From contig NZ_NWSX01000001.1 in the NCBI RefSeq assembly GCF_002531825.1, positions 248,001 to 312,000 of the forward strand: a stretch of 64,000 bases of DNA. Direction: 5' to 3'. This DNA comes from Rhizobium sp. J15 (GTDB taxonomy: Bacteria > Pseudomonadota > Alphaproteobacteria > Rhizobiales > Rhizobiaceae). Positions 51,687-60,147 of the stretch are shown here, piece by piece (positions within the stretch are counted from its first letter, which is position 1; each line of letters begins with the position of its first letter). The translations under genes were made by a program, and so were the position numbers. The notes under the pieces were generated by a model that was not told where the DNA came from, ran no database searches, and saw only the letters and a list, made by a program, of their open reading frames with translations.

Positions 51687-54401
51687 TTACGATAACAGTT
51701 CCTTGAACATACCGTTTTTCTCGGAAAGTTCCGGATAGTTGCCGGCTTCCGCCAGACCGCCGCGGTCGAACAGCAGGATCCGGTCGAACATCTCGGCGAG
51801 CCGCGCATTGGTGAGCACCCAGATGATCGCCGGCCGTTGGCCTTCCTCATGCAGGTCTTCGATGATGTTGCGGGTGATCTGATCCTGGACGCGCTGGTCG
51901 AGCGCCGAAAGCGGCCGGTTGAAGATGAAATAGTCCGAGCGCTTCAAAAGCGCGCGGGCGAGATTGAGCTTCTGTCGCTGCACCATGGTCAGCCGCTTGC
52001 CGCCGGAGCCGACGTCGAATTCGAGGCCGATCGACAGGACATCGTCATAAAGGTCGAGCGCGTCGAAGAGTTCGCCCATGATGGCGCGGATGCGGTCGGA
52101 GGCATCGGCCTGCTGATAGGCGATACGGCCGAAGAGCACATTGTCCATCAGGCTCGCCGAGGGCGTGAAACGTTCCGCGTCGTAGCGCTCGATCAGCTCG
52201 GCGAGGTCGGCCGGAATATGCTCGTGGAACTGCTTGCGGGCGCTGACGATCTTGTCCGTCAGCTCGTTCGTCAGCAAGCCGAAGCGGTGGCGCGGTTCGA
52301 TATAGGCAAAGCTCAGCCGGATGATGGCGGAGCGTTCCTCCGGCGTGGCGTCCTCGAAGCGGCGGCTCTGCAGCTTCTGCAGCAGCGCCTGATAGGTCGG
52401 AATATCGTCCGCCGTCATGAAGGTCAGCTGCTGGAAGAAAGGATGGTCCGGCGGCAGGTCGTGGAAGAGTTCCACCGCGTTCTCGGCGATCTCGAGGCCC
52501 ATGGCGTAGAGATCGGTGCTCAAGCCCGTCTCACGGAACAGCTGCTGGAAATAGGGATGCGCGGCCAGCCTGCGATTGGTCATCAGGGGCCGCTTCATCG
52601 TGCCGAAGAGCAGGTTCTCGCCAACCGTCGCCTGGGCGTTGTAGGCGTCGAAATCGAAAGGCACAACGATCCCGTCGAGCCCCTCGTCGCGCAGCCGGTC
52701 CCTGAGCGAGGCGCGCAAGGCCACGACATGGTCGCTGACGGCCACATGCACGTCGGTATTGACGTTCGAGCGCAGCGCCAGGTCGAGGATGTCCTGCGAG
52801 ATCAGAACGGCGTCGAGCACCGGCCGGATCGCTTTCAACAGGTCTTCCGGCCCGCTGGCGCCGGCCGCCTTGTAGTCCACCCAGTCGCTGTTGAGGTCGA
52901 GCGTCGGATTGCCTGCCTTCACCGCCTCGGCGGAATGCCATTTATATTCCTGCGCTTCCTTCTCGTCATAGACGGGGTCGGTCATCGGCGCGTGCTTGAG
53001 GCCGTAGAGCAGGTTGCTGGCGAGCGAGCCGTGGAAGAAGAAAGTGTCGGCCGAAGCATAGGAGATGCGCCGTCCGGTGATCGATTCCGGCATATCGAGG
53101 AGATCGCGCCCATCGATGGTGATGCGGCCGGAATCCGGCCAGACCATGCGGCCGAGGGCTTCGGCGAAAGCTTCCGCGCCGCTGCCGTTCGGGCCGACGA
53201 TCGCAACCGTTTCGTTCGGCTTGATCTCGGCGGAAACATGATCGACGAGGCGGGCGCCGCTGTCGTCGGAGACCGAGAGGTTGGTGACCACAAGCGCGCT
53301 CGTCAGCGCCCCGACCGGAGCCGTCTCGAGTTCTTGGATCTGGCTGTCGATCAGCGGCTCGACGTTGAATTGCTCATAGACCTGCTGGTACTTCACCTGC
53401 ACGTCCTGGCGCATCTGGTCCCAGTCGATCAGTTCCTTCAGCGGCCCGGGCAGGTCCTTGTAGGCTGATATGACGGCGACGAGCTGGCCGATGTCGAGGC
53501 GGCCCTGCAGCGCCAGATAGCCGCCGATCGCGTAAAACAGGAAAGGCGTGACCTGGGCGAGGAAGTTGTTGATGAACTTCACCAGGAATTTCCACTGGTA
53601 CAGGTCGTAGCGGATCGAGAAGATGCGGCCGAGCCGCCAGGCGATGTCGGCACGTTCGAGGTTGGACGTGTCGTTGCCGTGAATCGTGCCGATGCCATCG
53701 ACGATCTCGCCGACGCGGCCGGAAAGCTCTCGCGCCGTCAGCTGCCGCTGGCGGCCGAGGTCCAGCAGGCGTTTCCGCATGCGCGGAATGACGACCGCCT
53801 GGACGCCGACGATGCCGGCGGCGATCATGCCGAGCCAGAAATTCTGCACGATGATGAAGGCAAGCGCGGTGATCGCCTGGCCGCCGAGGAGGGCGGGCGA
53901 GACGAAGGCATCGCCGGTGAAGCCGCCCATCGGCTCCACCTCGTCCTTGATCATGGTGGCGATCTCGGCTGATTTCACCCGCTTGAAATGAGCGGGCGGA
54001 AAACGCAGCACCCGGTCGATCAGCTCGAAGCGGATGCGCCGCAGCATGCGTTCGCCGAGCCGGCCCTTATAGGTGTTGATATAGAATTTGAAGAGGCCGT
54101 TCAGCACCACGAGCGCCAGGAACACCAGGCTGAGCGCCATCAGCATCTGGAAGCGGTTGAGCTCCAGGCCTTGAAAGAATTCGACATGGCCGATCAGCGG
54201 AATGTCGTAGGCGATGTGCATGAACTTCTGCGTGGCGCCCGGTCCCTCGAATCCATCGCCCTGGATCGGTCCGTTGACGATCTGCTTGGGCAGATCGAAG
54301 GACAGGAAATAGGGAATCATCGAGGCGGCGACGACAGCCAGGATCCACAGCTGCTGCAGCCGCGTGTTCTTCCAGATGTAGCGGGCGAGGCTTTTTTCCA
54401 T
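51687..54401 (-). CDS. ABC-exporter-like protein with degenerate, expanded ATPase domain
   Basis: 904 aa, about 300 longer than a normal half-exporter. Residues 1-330 form an ABC type-I transmembrane domain. The NBD starts near 365. Walker A reads GPNGSGAEA (403-411), so the catalytic Lys is Ala409 and Ser/Thr is Glu410. The signature is LTMVQRQ (804-810), Walker B ends FNRPLSALD with Asp-Glu replaced by Asn828-Arg829, and the H-loop His is Asn865. About 300 residues are inserted between Walker A and the signature; the motif N-[LV]-L-[FY]-G appears three times (463, 596, 754). It probably cannot hydrolyse ATP normally. Operon with the cNMP protein; function unknown. Confidence 0.85.
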   Translation of the reverse strand: MEKSLARYIWKNTRLQQLWILAVVAASMIPYFLSFDLPKQIVNGPIQGDGFEGPGATQKFMHIAYDIPLIGHVEFFQGLELNRFQMLMALSLVFLALVVLNGLFKFYINTYKGRLGERMLRRIRFELIDRVLRFPPAHFKRVKSAEIATMIKDEVEPMGGFTGDAFVSPALLGGQAITALAFIIVQNFWLGMIAAGIVGVQAVVIPRMRKRLLDLGRQRQLTARELSGRVGEIVDGIGTIHGNDTSNLERADIAWRLGRIFSIRYDLYQWKFLVKFINNFLAQVTPFLFYAIGGYLALQGRLDIGQLVAVISAYKDLPGPLKELIDWDQMRQDVQVKYQQVYEQFNVEPLIDSQIQELETAPVGALTSALVVTNLSVSDDSGARLVDHVSAEIKPNETVAIVGPNGSGAEAFAEALGRMVWPDSGRITIDGRDLLDMPESITGRRISYASADTFFFHGSLASNLLYGLKHAPMTDPVYDEKEAQEYKWHSAEAVKAGNPTLDLNSDWVDYKAAGASGPEDLLKAIRPVLDAVLISQDILDLALRSNVNTDVHVAVSDHVVALRASLRDRLRDEGLDGIVVPFDFDAYNAQATVGENLLFGTMKRPLMTNRRLAAHPYFQQLFRETGLSTDLYAMGLEIAENAVELFHDLPPDHPFFQQLTFMTADDIPTYQALLQKLQSRRFEDATPEERSAIIRLSFAYIEPRHRFGLLTNELTDKIVSARKQFHEHIPADLAELIERYDAERFTPSASLMDNVLFGRIAYQQADASDRIRAIMGELFDALDLYDDVLSIGLEFDVGSGGKRLTMVQRQKLNLARALLKRSDYFIFNRPLSALDQRVQDQITRNIIEDLHEEGQRPAIIWVLTNARLAEMFDRILLFDRGGLAEAGNYPELSEKNGMFKELLS

Positions 54402-54571
54402 GGCTAACCGTCAGCTTGCTGGGAAATTCCGGGGGCCGGGATGAGGAGGAATTCTGAGAACAGTACCATGCAGCCGGACCGCCGATATCGCAATGAATAC
54501 AAGGCAAAGCGACCGGCTGCAGACGTGCCGATTCTCGCCGGAACATTGCTTATATCACAGGATTTTTGGAT

Positions 54572-54612
54572 TGCAGCGCCGCGCGTCGGAAAAGACGCGC
54601 AAAAGAGGCGGC
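54572..54612. repeat. Rhizobial short palindromic repeat, copy C
   Basis: CAGCGCCGCGCGTC-N6-GACGCGCAAAAGA, matching copy A (20083) in the CAGCGCCGCGCGTC and GACGCGCAAA arms but without the GTAACACTT tail. Confidence 0.65.
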
Positions 54613-54683
54613 AAGGCTTGCAATTGCTGGATAATTTTATCCCCGAGTCGGTCTGCAATCATGCCGGGAACAACGCTGCGAGA

Positions 54684-54710
54684 AAGAAACCCCGGAAAAT
54701 AATCCGGGGG
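54684..54710 (-). terminator. Rho-independent terminator of the EVE-domain gene
   Basis: On the minus strand CCCCGG (54709-54704) pairs with CCGGGG (54695-54690) around an 8-base loop, followed by TTTCTTT. Confidence 0.65.
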
Positions 54711-54736
54711 CCGGTTATTGGTTCGGGCGGTCAGGT

Positions 54737-55189
54737 TCAAGCCGCGACGTCGCGAAGCACGGTATTAGGATCGGCATGGCTCATTGCTTCCGCGATCATA
54801 TCGGCATCCTCATCGCCGATGCCGAACAAACCGAAGCGGAGCTGATAGCCCCAATTGGGGCCGACCCTCGTGAAGGCGAGCCGGCCGAGCAGCGACCGGA
54901 TCGGGGTTTCCTCCGCAGGCTGCCAATCGACATCCCGCCGCCAGGGCCTGAAACCGCTTTCCATCTCCACCTGGTAAGGCACCCCGTCGCGGGCCGTGCC
55001 GATCGCGGTAAAAGCCTGAAGGCGGTCCTTGCCGCCAAAGACGGCGGTGGGCGAATAATAGATCACGCGATCCCCAGGCGTGATCCGCCTGAGGGGTGAT
55101 GCCTTGCCGTGACAAACCTGCATGAAGCCGGCTTGACGGCCGATGCGGACATGCTCTGCGGAGGCGACGGCAACCCAGGCTTTGGCCAT
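54737..55189 (-). CDS. EVE-domain (UPF0310) protein
   Basis: 150 aa, nearly all one EVE domain: [40 protein letters not shown] and [10 protein letters not shown] are characteristic. EVE/PUA-like folds bind modified bases in RNA or DNA. It starts 3 bp after the VOC gene and ends at a good terminator, so it closes the WYL-VOC-EVE run. Confidence 0.85.
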   Translation of the reverse strand: MAKAWVAVASAEHVRIGRQAGFMQVCHGKASPLRRITPGDRVIYYSPTAVFGGKDRLQAFTAIGTARDGVPYQVEMESGFRPWRRDVDWQPAEETPIRSLLGRLAFTRVGPNWGYQLRFGLFGIGDEDADMIAEAMSHADPNTVLRDVAA

Positions 55190-55192
55190 GGC

Positions 55193-55567
55193 TCAAACCT
55201 CCTCGGCCATGGTGTAGACGCGCAGGCGATGCCCATCGGGATCGGCGGCGACGAAGCTTCGGCCGAAATCGAGATCGGTCGGCGCCATGACAATATTCGC
55301 GCCCTTGGCCTGCCAGTCGGCGTGAGTCGCATCGACCTTGTCGGTCGCGGCGACCTTGAACCCAATTTCGGAGCCCCCGCCCGCCGCTGCCGGCGCGGGC
55401 TCGACGCCCGCCTTGCCCCAGAGACCGAGCCCCAGGCCGGAGGGCAGGATGAACATGGCGAAGGTCTCGCTTGCTTCCACGGGCTCCTTCCCGAGCAGCT
55501 TGGCGTAGAAGCGGGCGCTCGCCGGCGCGTCGTTCACGTAGAGAAGAATGCTGTTGCTGGCGGTCAT
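55193..55567 (-). CDS. VOC-family (glyoxalase-like) protein
   Basis: 124 aa of the vicinal-oxygen-chelate fold; YVNDAPASARFYAKLLGKEP and the C-terminal DFGRSFVAADPDGHRLRVY are typical. ATG 55567 has GGGAGA upstream; the longer frame runs into the operator region. It may be a glyoxalase, dioxygenase-like enzyme or antibiotic-binding protein. It is probably under the WYL regulator through the palindrome at 55614. Confidence 0.85.
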   Translation of the reverse strand: MTASNSILLYVNDAPASARFYAKLLGKEPVEASETFAMFILPSGLGLGLWGKAGVEPAPAAAGGGSEIGFKVAATDKVDATHADWQAKGANIVMAPTDLDFGRSFVAADPDGHRLRVYTMAEEV

Positions 55568-55613
55568 AAGGGTCTCCCGTTGTTCGTTGGACAGCCGAAC
55601 CTTATGACCTGAC

Positions 55614-55632
55614 ACTGCCAAATTCTGGCAGT
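55614..55632. promoter_or_regulatory. Palindromic operator in front of the VOC gene
   Basis: ACTGCCAAATTCTGGCAGT, a perfect 7-bp dyad with N5. The same CTGCCA-N5-TGGCAG occurs upstream of the WYL regulator gene at 56355. It lies 47 bp upstream of the VOC start. Confidence 0.7.
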
Positions 55633-55633
55633 A

Positions 55634-56329
55634 TCATACGTCTCGATGCGATATTCCCTGGCTCTCGCGCCATTGTTTTAGCAGCGTCTGCCGGCGCTTC
55701 GGATAGCGCGCATCGAGCGGTTGCGCATGAACGATTCGATCCGTGCGAAACGAGCGGAAATCCTGACGGAGTTCGCACCAGCCGAGGAGGACGCGCACCT
55801 GGTCGAAAAAGGCGAGCGCGAACGGCCACACCACGCGCTCCGACGCCACGCCGGCGCCGTCGTTATAGGACAGGGAGAGCTTGCGTTCGGTGCGGATCGC
55901 CTTGCGCAGAAGCGCCGGATCGACCGAATCGATGGGGATTTTGGCGCCGGGCCCTACCAGAAGGGCGGATGCATCCAGTGCCTCGCGCAGTTCGGGCGGC
56001 AGCACGGCAGCGATCCGCGCCAGCGCATTTCGCGCTGCATCGCGCAGATGATCGTCGCCTCTGTCCGCTACCCACCGGGAACCGAGCACGAGAGCTTCTA
56101 TCTCTTCCGGCGGAAACATCAGCGGCGGCAGGAGAAATCCAGGTTTCAGGACATAACCGACGCCCGGTTCGCCCTCGATTGCCGCGCCCTGGGCCTGAAG
56201 GCTGGCGATATCCCGATAGAGGGTGCGGATGCTGACGCCGATCTCGTCGGCCAGCACCCCGCCGCTGACCGGCCGGCGGTGGCGGCGCAATACCTGGAGA
56301 AGGTCGAGAAGGCGTTCGGAGCGGGACAT
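55634..56329 (-). CDS. YafY-type HTH/WYL transcriptional regulator
   Basis: 231 aa. The N-terminal winged HTH is SERLLDLLQVLRRHRRPVSG and VSIRTLYRDIASLQAQG, followed by a WYL domain (RKAIRTERKLSLSYNDGAG, VWPFALAFFDQVRVLLGW). WYL regulators often sense ligands and control adjacent genes. The gene is followed after 66 bp by VOC and EVE on the same strand, and both promoter regions carry the same palindrome. Confidence 0.88.
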   Translation of the reverse strand: MSRSERLLDLLQVLRRHRRPVSGGVLADEIGVSIRTLYRDIASLQAQGAAIEGEPGVGYVLKPGFLLPPLMFPPEEIEALVLGSRWVADRGDDHLRDAARNALARIAAVLPPELREALDASALLVGPGAKIPIDSVDPALLRKAIRTERKLSLSYNDGAGVASERVVWPFALAFFDQVRVLLGWCELRQDFRSFRTDRIVHAQPLDARYPKRRQTLLKQWRESQGISHRDV

Positions 56330-56354
56330 GGGGTAAGCTTATACAGGCTTGCTG

Positions 56355-56371
56355 CTGCCAGATACTGGCAG
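56355..56371. promoter_or_regulatory. Palindromic operator in front of the WYL regulator
   Basis: CTGCCAGATACTGGCAG, a 7-bp dyad that keeps CTGCCA-N5-TGGCAG from the site at 55614. It lies 26 bp upstream of the regulator start, consistent with autoregulation. Confidence 0.7.
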
Positions 56372-56428
56372 GATGAGACTTGCCCGGCTTTGCCGAAACC
56401 TTGCGCCCACTTCTTTAGCCGCCTGCGC

Positions 56429-57589
56429 TCATTGAGATTCCCAAACCTTCGAATTGCCGGCCAGCATGGAGCGAATGATGCCGGCGGTTTTCTCGGCCCC
56501 GTCGAGATCGAGCGATACCGTGCCGCGCCCTGGCGCTGTGAGCGCCTTTTCGACGGCTTCCTTGACATGGCCGGACGTCAGTCCCGTTTCCGGCAGGATG
56601 TCGGCGAGATCGAGTGCCTGGAGCCGTTCGGCGCGCACCGTCTGCTCGGTCTCGCCGCCGGCGACGAAGGGAATGAGGATTGCCCGGCATTCGGTGCGCA
56701 AGAGGTCGCCGACCGTGTTGTAGCCCGCCTGCGAGATCGAGACCCTGGCGCCGCGCAGCAGCGAGGGAAAGTCCTTGCGGAAGCGCACCAGCCTCACATT
56801 TGGGGCCGCGTCCTGCGACAATGCGGCGAAATCGGCCTCCGGCAGGTTGGGGCCTGATATCAGCAGCCAGCGAAGATGATCCGGCAGCATCGCTGCCGCC
56901 TGTTTCGCCGCGCCGATCAGCTCGGCGCCGACCGCGCCGCCGCCCGCCGAGGCGATGATATCGAATGTCTCGCTCGGCTCCGGCGCCGGCGGCGGCGCGA
57001 CGAGGCCGGTATAACGCAGCCTGTCGGCGATCTCGGCCGTCAGCGGGAAGGTGTCCTCGAGCCTGACAAAGTCCGGGTCGCCGTGGACCAGCACGGCGTC
57101 GAAATGGTCCCTGACCAGCGCGACCGTCTCGGCGTCGCGGCCGGCCTTGCGGTTTTCCTGCAGGATGTCGCGCACCGAGCTCAAGAGTTTCGGCCGCGGT
57201 TCGGCCTTGTCGATCGCCGCAAGCAGCGGCAGCAGTTCGAAGCGCATCTGCCGTCGGCCGAAGGGAAAGGCTTCGATGATCACGACATCGGGCCTTACGG
57301 CATGAAAGGCGTCGAGCAGCAGATCGCGGCGGGCCGCAAGGAAATCCTCGCCGGCCGGCCAGCCGTCGGCATCGGCAAGGCCGGAGAAACCGGCATTGCT
57401 GGCAACGACGGCCGGGAGCGCCACGGTCTTCACGCCTTCGCCCGGAAAGCCCGGCACCGGCAGGCCGCCGGTCACGACCGTGACGTCGAAACCGTCGCTG
57501 ACAAGCGCATTGGCGATGCGGCTGGCACGGGCGATGTGGCCGATGCCGAGCAGGTGCTGGACATAAAAGAAGATACGCGGTGCCGTCAT
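56429..57589 (-). CDS. Glycosyltransferase, COG4671/MurG-like, second copy
   Basis: 386 aa GT-B fold. The N-terminal YVQHLLGIGHIARASRIANA and the C-terminal SISQAGYNTVGDLLRTECRAI match the predicted glycosyltransferases related to MurG. It overlaps the preceding GT4 gene by 4 nt (ATGA). It resembles the first gene of the set (58843-60051) in layout. Donor and acceptor are unknown; a surface glycan is likely. Confidence 0.82.
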   Translation of the reverse strand: MTAPRIFFYVQHLLGIGHIARASRIANALVSDGFDVTVVTGGLPVPGFPGEGVKTVALPAVVASNAGFSGLADADGWPAGEDFLAARRDLLLDAFHAVRPDVVIIEAFPFGRRQMRFELLPLLAAIDKAEPRPKLLSSVRDILQENRKAGRDAETVALVRDHFDAVLVHGDPDFVRLEDTFPLTAEIADRLRYTGLVAPPPAPEPSETFDIIASAGGGAVGAELIGAAKQAAAMLPDHLRWLLISGPNLPEADFAALSQDAAPNVRLVRFRKDFPSLLRGARVSISQAGYNTVGDLLRTECRAILIPFVAGGETEQTVRAERLQALDLADILPETGLTSGHVKEAVEKALTAPGRGTVSLDLDGAEKTAGIIRSMLAGNSKVWESQ

Positions 57590-58833
57590 GACGCCTTCTG
57601 CCATTCGGCCTCGAACAGGCCGGTGAGCTGTCTGATGCTGGAGTGATAGTCGAACTCTTCGCGCACCCGTCTTTCGGCCGCATCGCCGAGACGCTTGCGC
57701 AACGCCGGATCGCGGATCGCCGCTTCCAGGGCTTTCGCCAGCAGCGCTGGATCCTCTGGCGCCACCACGAGGCCGTTTTCGCCGTCCCTCAGCAGTTCCG
57801 GCACGCCGGATACTTCGGTCGAAACACAGACGAGCCGCTGGCTCGAGGCTTCCACCAGCACGTTCGGCAGGCCGTCGCGATCGCCGTTGGCGGCGATCCG
57901 GCAGGCGAGCGCGAAGAGGTCGGCGCGGCGGTAGTGATCGAGCACGTCTTCCTGCGCCAGAGCGCCCTTCCAGGCGATGCGGCCGGAGAGGCCGAGTTCG
58001 CCGGCCAGCGCCTTCAGCTTCGCCAGCGCCTCGCCGCCGCCGATATGATCCATGCGCCAATGGAGGTCGGCGGGCAGGAGGGCGAGCGCGCGCAGCAGCA
58101 CGTCGTAACCCTTTTTCTCGACGGCGCGGCCGACGCTCAGGATGAGGGCGGGATCGTCCGGGTCATTGCCGGTGCGCTGCGAACGCTCGCCGGCAAAGTG
58201 GCCGAAACGGGCGAGATCGAGACCGTGGTAACTCAAATGCACCGCATCCTTGCGCGATGTCAGCAGGCGCATGTGCTCATAACCCGTCCGGGTGCAAGTG
58301 ACGGTCCAGCGGGCGCTTTTCAGCTTTTCAGTGAGCTCCCAGTCGGGCGACGTCCATATGTCCTTGGCATGCGCCGAGCAACTCCAGGGTGTTCCCGTCA
58401 GCATGCTCGCATATTCCGTCACCGAAGCCGGCGTATGGATGAAGTGGGCATGCAGCCACTCGCCTCCATCCGGCCATTCGCGCGCCAGCACCAGCGCCTG
58501 TCCGAGCCGGCGGAAGCGGTTGCGGGAGAGATCGCGCTTGAGGTCGGCGAGAAAGCGCTTCATCAGGGCGTTGAAGCCCGGCTTTGAAAAGCCGGCGATC
58601 AGGCCTTTCAGCACGCGGATCGGCTCCTCGTGCAGATATTCCGGCAGATAGACGACTCGCGCCTTGATCTCGTCATGTACGGGATGGCGCTTCTTGTCGG
58701 TCGGCCGGCGCATCGAAATCAGGGTCAGGTCAAAGCCGGCCTTTTCGAGGCCGAGCAGTTCCTGAGCGATGAAGGTTTCCGAAAGGCGGGGATAGCCTTT
58801 CAGCACGACGAGAATCTTGCGGCGTGGCGGCAA
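57586..58833 (-). CDS. Glycosyltransferase family 4
   Basis: 415 aa with the GT4 features KGYPRLSETFIAQELLGLE, LSVGRAVEKKGYDVLLRALA and NVLVEASSQRLVCVSTEVSG (acidic E-x7-E-like region, slightly altered). The TTG at 58833 lies 9 bp after the previous stop. It is the middle gene of the three-gene glycosyltransferase cassette. Confidence 0.85.
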   Translation of the reverse strand: MPPRRKILVVLKGYPRLSETFIAQELLGLEKAGFDLTLISMRRPTDKKRHPVHDEIKARVVYLPEYLHEEPIRVLKGLIAGFSKPGFNALMKRFLADLKRDLSRNRFRRLGQALVLAREWPDGGEWLHAHFIHTPASVTEYASMLTGTPWSCSAHAKDIWTSPDWELTEKLKSARWTVTCTRTGYEHMRLLTSRKDAVHLSYHGLDLARFGHFAGERSQRTGNDPDDPALILSVGRAVEKKGYDVLLRALALLPADLHWRMDHIGGGEALAKLKALAGELGLSGRIAWKGALAQEDVLDHYRRADLFALACRIAANGDRDGLPNVLVEASSQRLVCVSTEVSGVPELLRDGENGLVVAPEDPALLAKALEAAIRDPALRKRLGDAAERRVREEFDYHSSIRQLTGLFEAEWQKAS

Positions 58834-58842
58834 GGCTGTGCC

Positions 58843-60051
58843 CTATTCTGCGCCGACGAGGGCAAGGTGGCTGCCGCGCCCGTCGAGCCACCGGCCGACG
58901 GTCTGCGAAATGTGATCCAGCCCTTCGAGATGCATATTGCTGCCGCTCTTCGACGGCGGCAGGCGGGAGGGCAGACGCTTCAGCGCCTCGGCCATGACAG
59001 CCGGATCGGCAGATTGTTCCGGCAGCAGCATATCGATGAGGCCGAGCTCGCTGGCGCGTATGGCGCGCAGCAGCTGCTCCTCGCGCGGCTTGACGCGCGG
59101 TACGATGAGGGCCGGCTTGTCGAAGGAGAGGATCTCGCAATAGGTGTTGTAGCCGCCCATGGCGACGACGCCGGTCGCGCTGGCGATCAGCTCCTCCATG
59201 TGATTGTCGAACTCGATCACCTCGATATAGGGAATGGCTTCGCCCTTCTGCACCAGCTTGGCACGCTCGGCCGCCGGCATATAGGGGCCGAGCACGACGA
59301 GCGCCTTCTGCGTCAGCGTCGGATCGGCCTCGTAGGCGTTCATGACGTCATGGACGAGGTCGGAACCGTCGCCGCCGCCGCCAGTCGTGACGAGCAGGTA
59401 GTTGTCCTTGCGGGCGTTGATCGAGCTCTTGCCCTTGGAGACGCTGCGCTGCAGGAAGCCGACGAAATCCATCTTCCGGCGCAGGCTGGCCGGCACGTCG
59501 AGACCGATCAGCGGGTCGTAGAAGTCGGGCGGACCGTAGACCCAGACGCTGTCGTAATACTGGTCGATCTTCTGCATGATGCTGTTCTTTTTCCACTCGG
59601 CCTCGAGCAGATGCGGCGCATCCATGATCTCGCGCAGGCCGAGCACCAGCACCGTGCCGCGGGCCTTCAGATAGGCAAGCGTATCCTCGACCTCTCCCTT
59701 CAGCCCCATCGGCTCCTTGTCGACGATGAAGATATCGGGCTGGAAGGTCTCGGCCGTGTGGCGAATGCTGGATTCGCGCATCTTCAGCGTTTCGTGCAGG
59801 TCGATGTGGCTGGCGAGCGACGTATATTCGCCGTTGCGCAGCTTGATGACGCTCGGGATCTTCACGAAGTCGACGCGGGCGCGGTAGTCGAAGGCGCCGG
59901 CGATCGTGGCGCCCGAAATGATCAGGATATTGAGGCCGCGATAATCTTCCACCAGCGCGTGGGCGATGGTGCGACAGCGGCGCAGGTGGCCGAGCCCGAA
60001 GGTGTCGTGGCTGTACATGAGGATGCGTGCATCTTCGAGACGTCTGGCCAT
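58843..60051 (-). CDS. Glycosyltransferase, COG4671/MurG-like, first copy
   Basis: 402 aa. MYSHDTFGLGHLRRCRTIAH is the COG4671 N-terminal signature, and AMGGYNTYCEILSFDKPALI the donor-site segment. ATG 60051 has GGAGGGAAC upstream. It starts the glycosyltransferase cassette 96 bp downstream of the ABC permease genes, on the same strand. Confidence 0.85.
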   Translation of the reverse strand: MARRLEDARILMYSHDTFGLGHLRRCRTIAHALVEDYRGLNILIISGATIAGAFDYRARVDFVKIPSVIKLRNGEYTSLASHIDLHETLKMRESSIRHTAETFQPDIFIVDKEPMGLKGEVEDTLAYLKARGTVLVLGLREIMDAPHLLEAEWKKNSIMQKIDQYYDSVWVYGPPDFYDPLIGLDVPASLRRKMDFVGFLQRSVSKGKSSINARKDNYLLVTTGGGGDGSDLVHDVMNAYEADPTLTQKALVVLGPYMPAAERAKLVQKGEAIPYIEVIEFDNHMEELIASATGVVAMGGYNTYCEILSFDKPALIVPRVKPREEQLLRAIRASELGLIDMLLPEQSADPAVMAEALKRLPSRLPPSKSGSNMHLEGLDHISQTVGRWLDGRGSHLALVGAE

Positions 60052-60147
60052 AGGCGTTCCCTCCGGGGTGAACAACATTGTTAGCACCCCCACCGTCCGG
60101 AGGCCACGAGGCGGGGGCGGTGCCGGAAGGCGCCGCCGAGCTTTCTG

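Larger units (their letters stand above)
54402..54736. other. 335-bp region between the ABC-like gene and the EVE gene
   Basis: Holds the upstream region of the ABC-like gene, a short palindromic repeat (54572-54612) and the terminator of the EVE gene (54684-54710). No gene was recognised. Confidence 0.6.
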
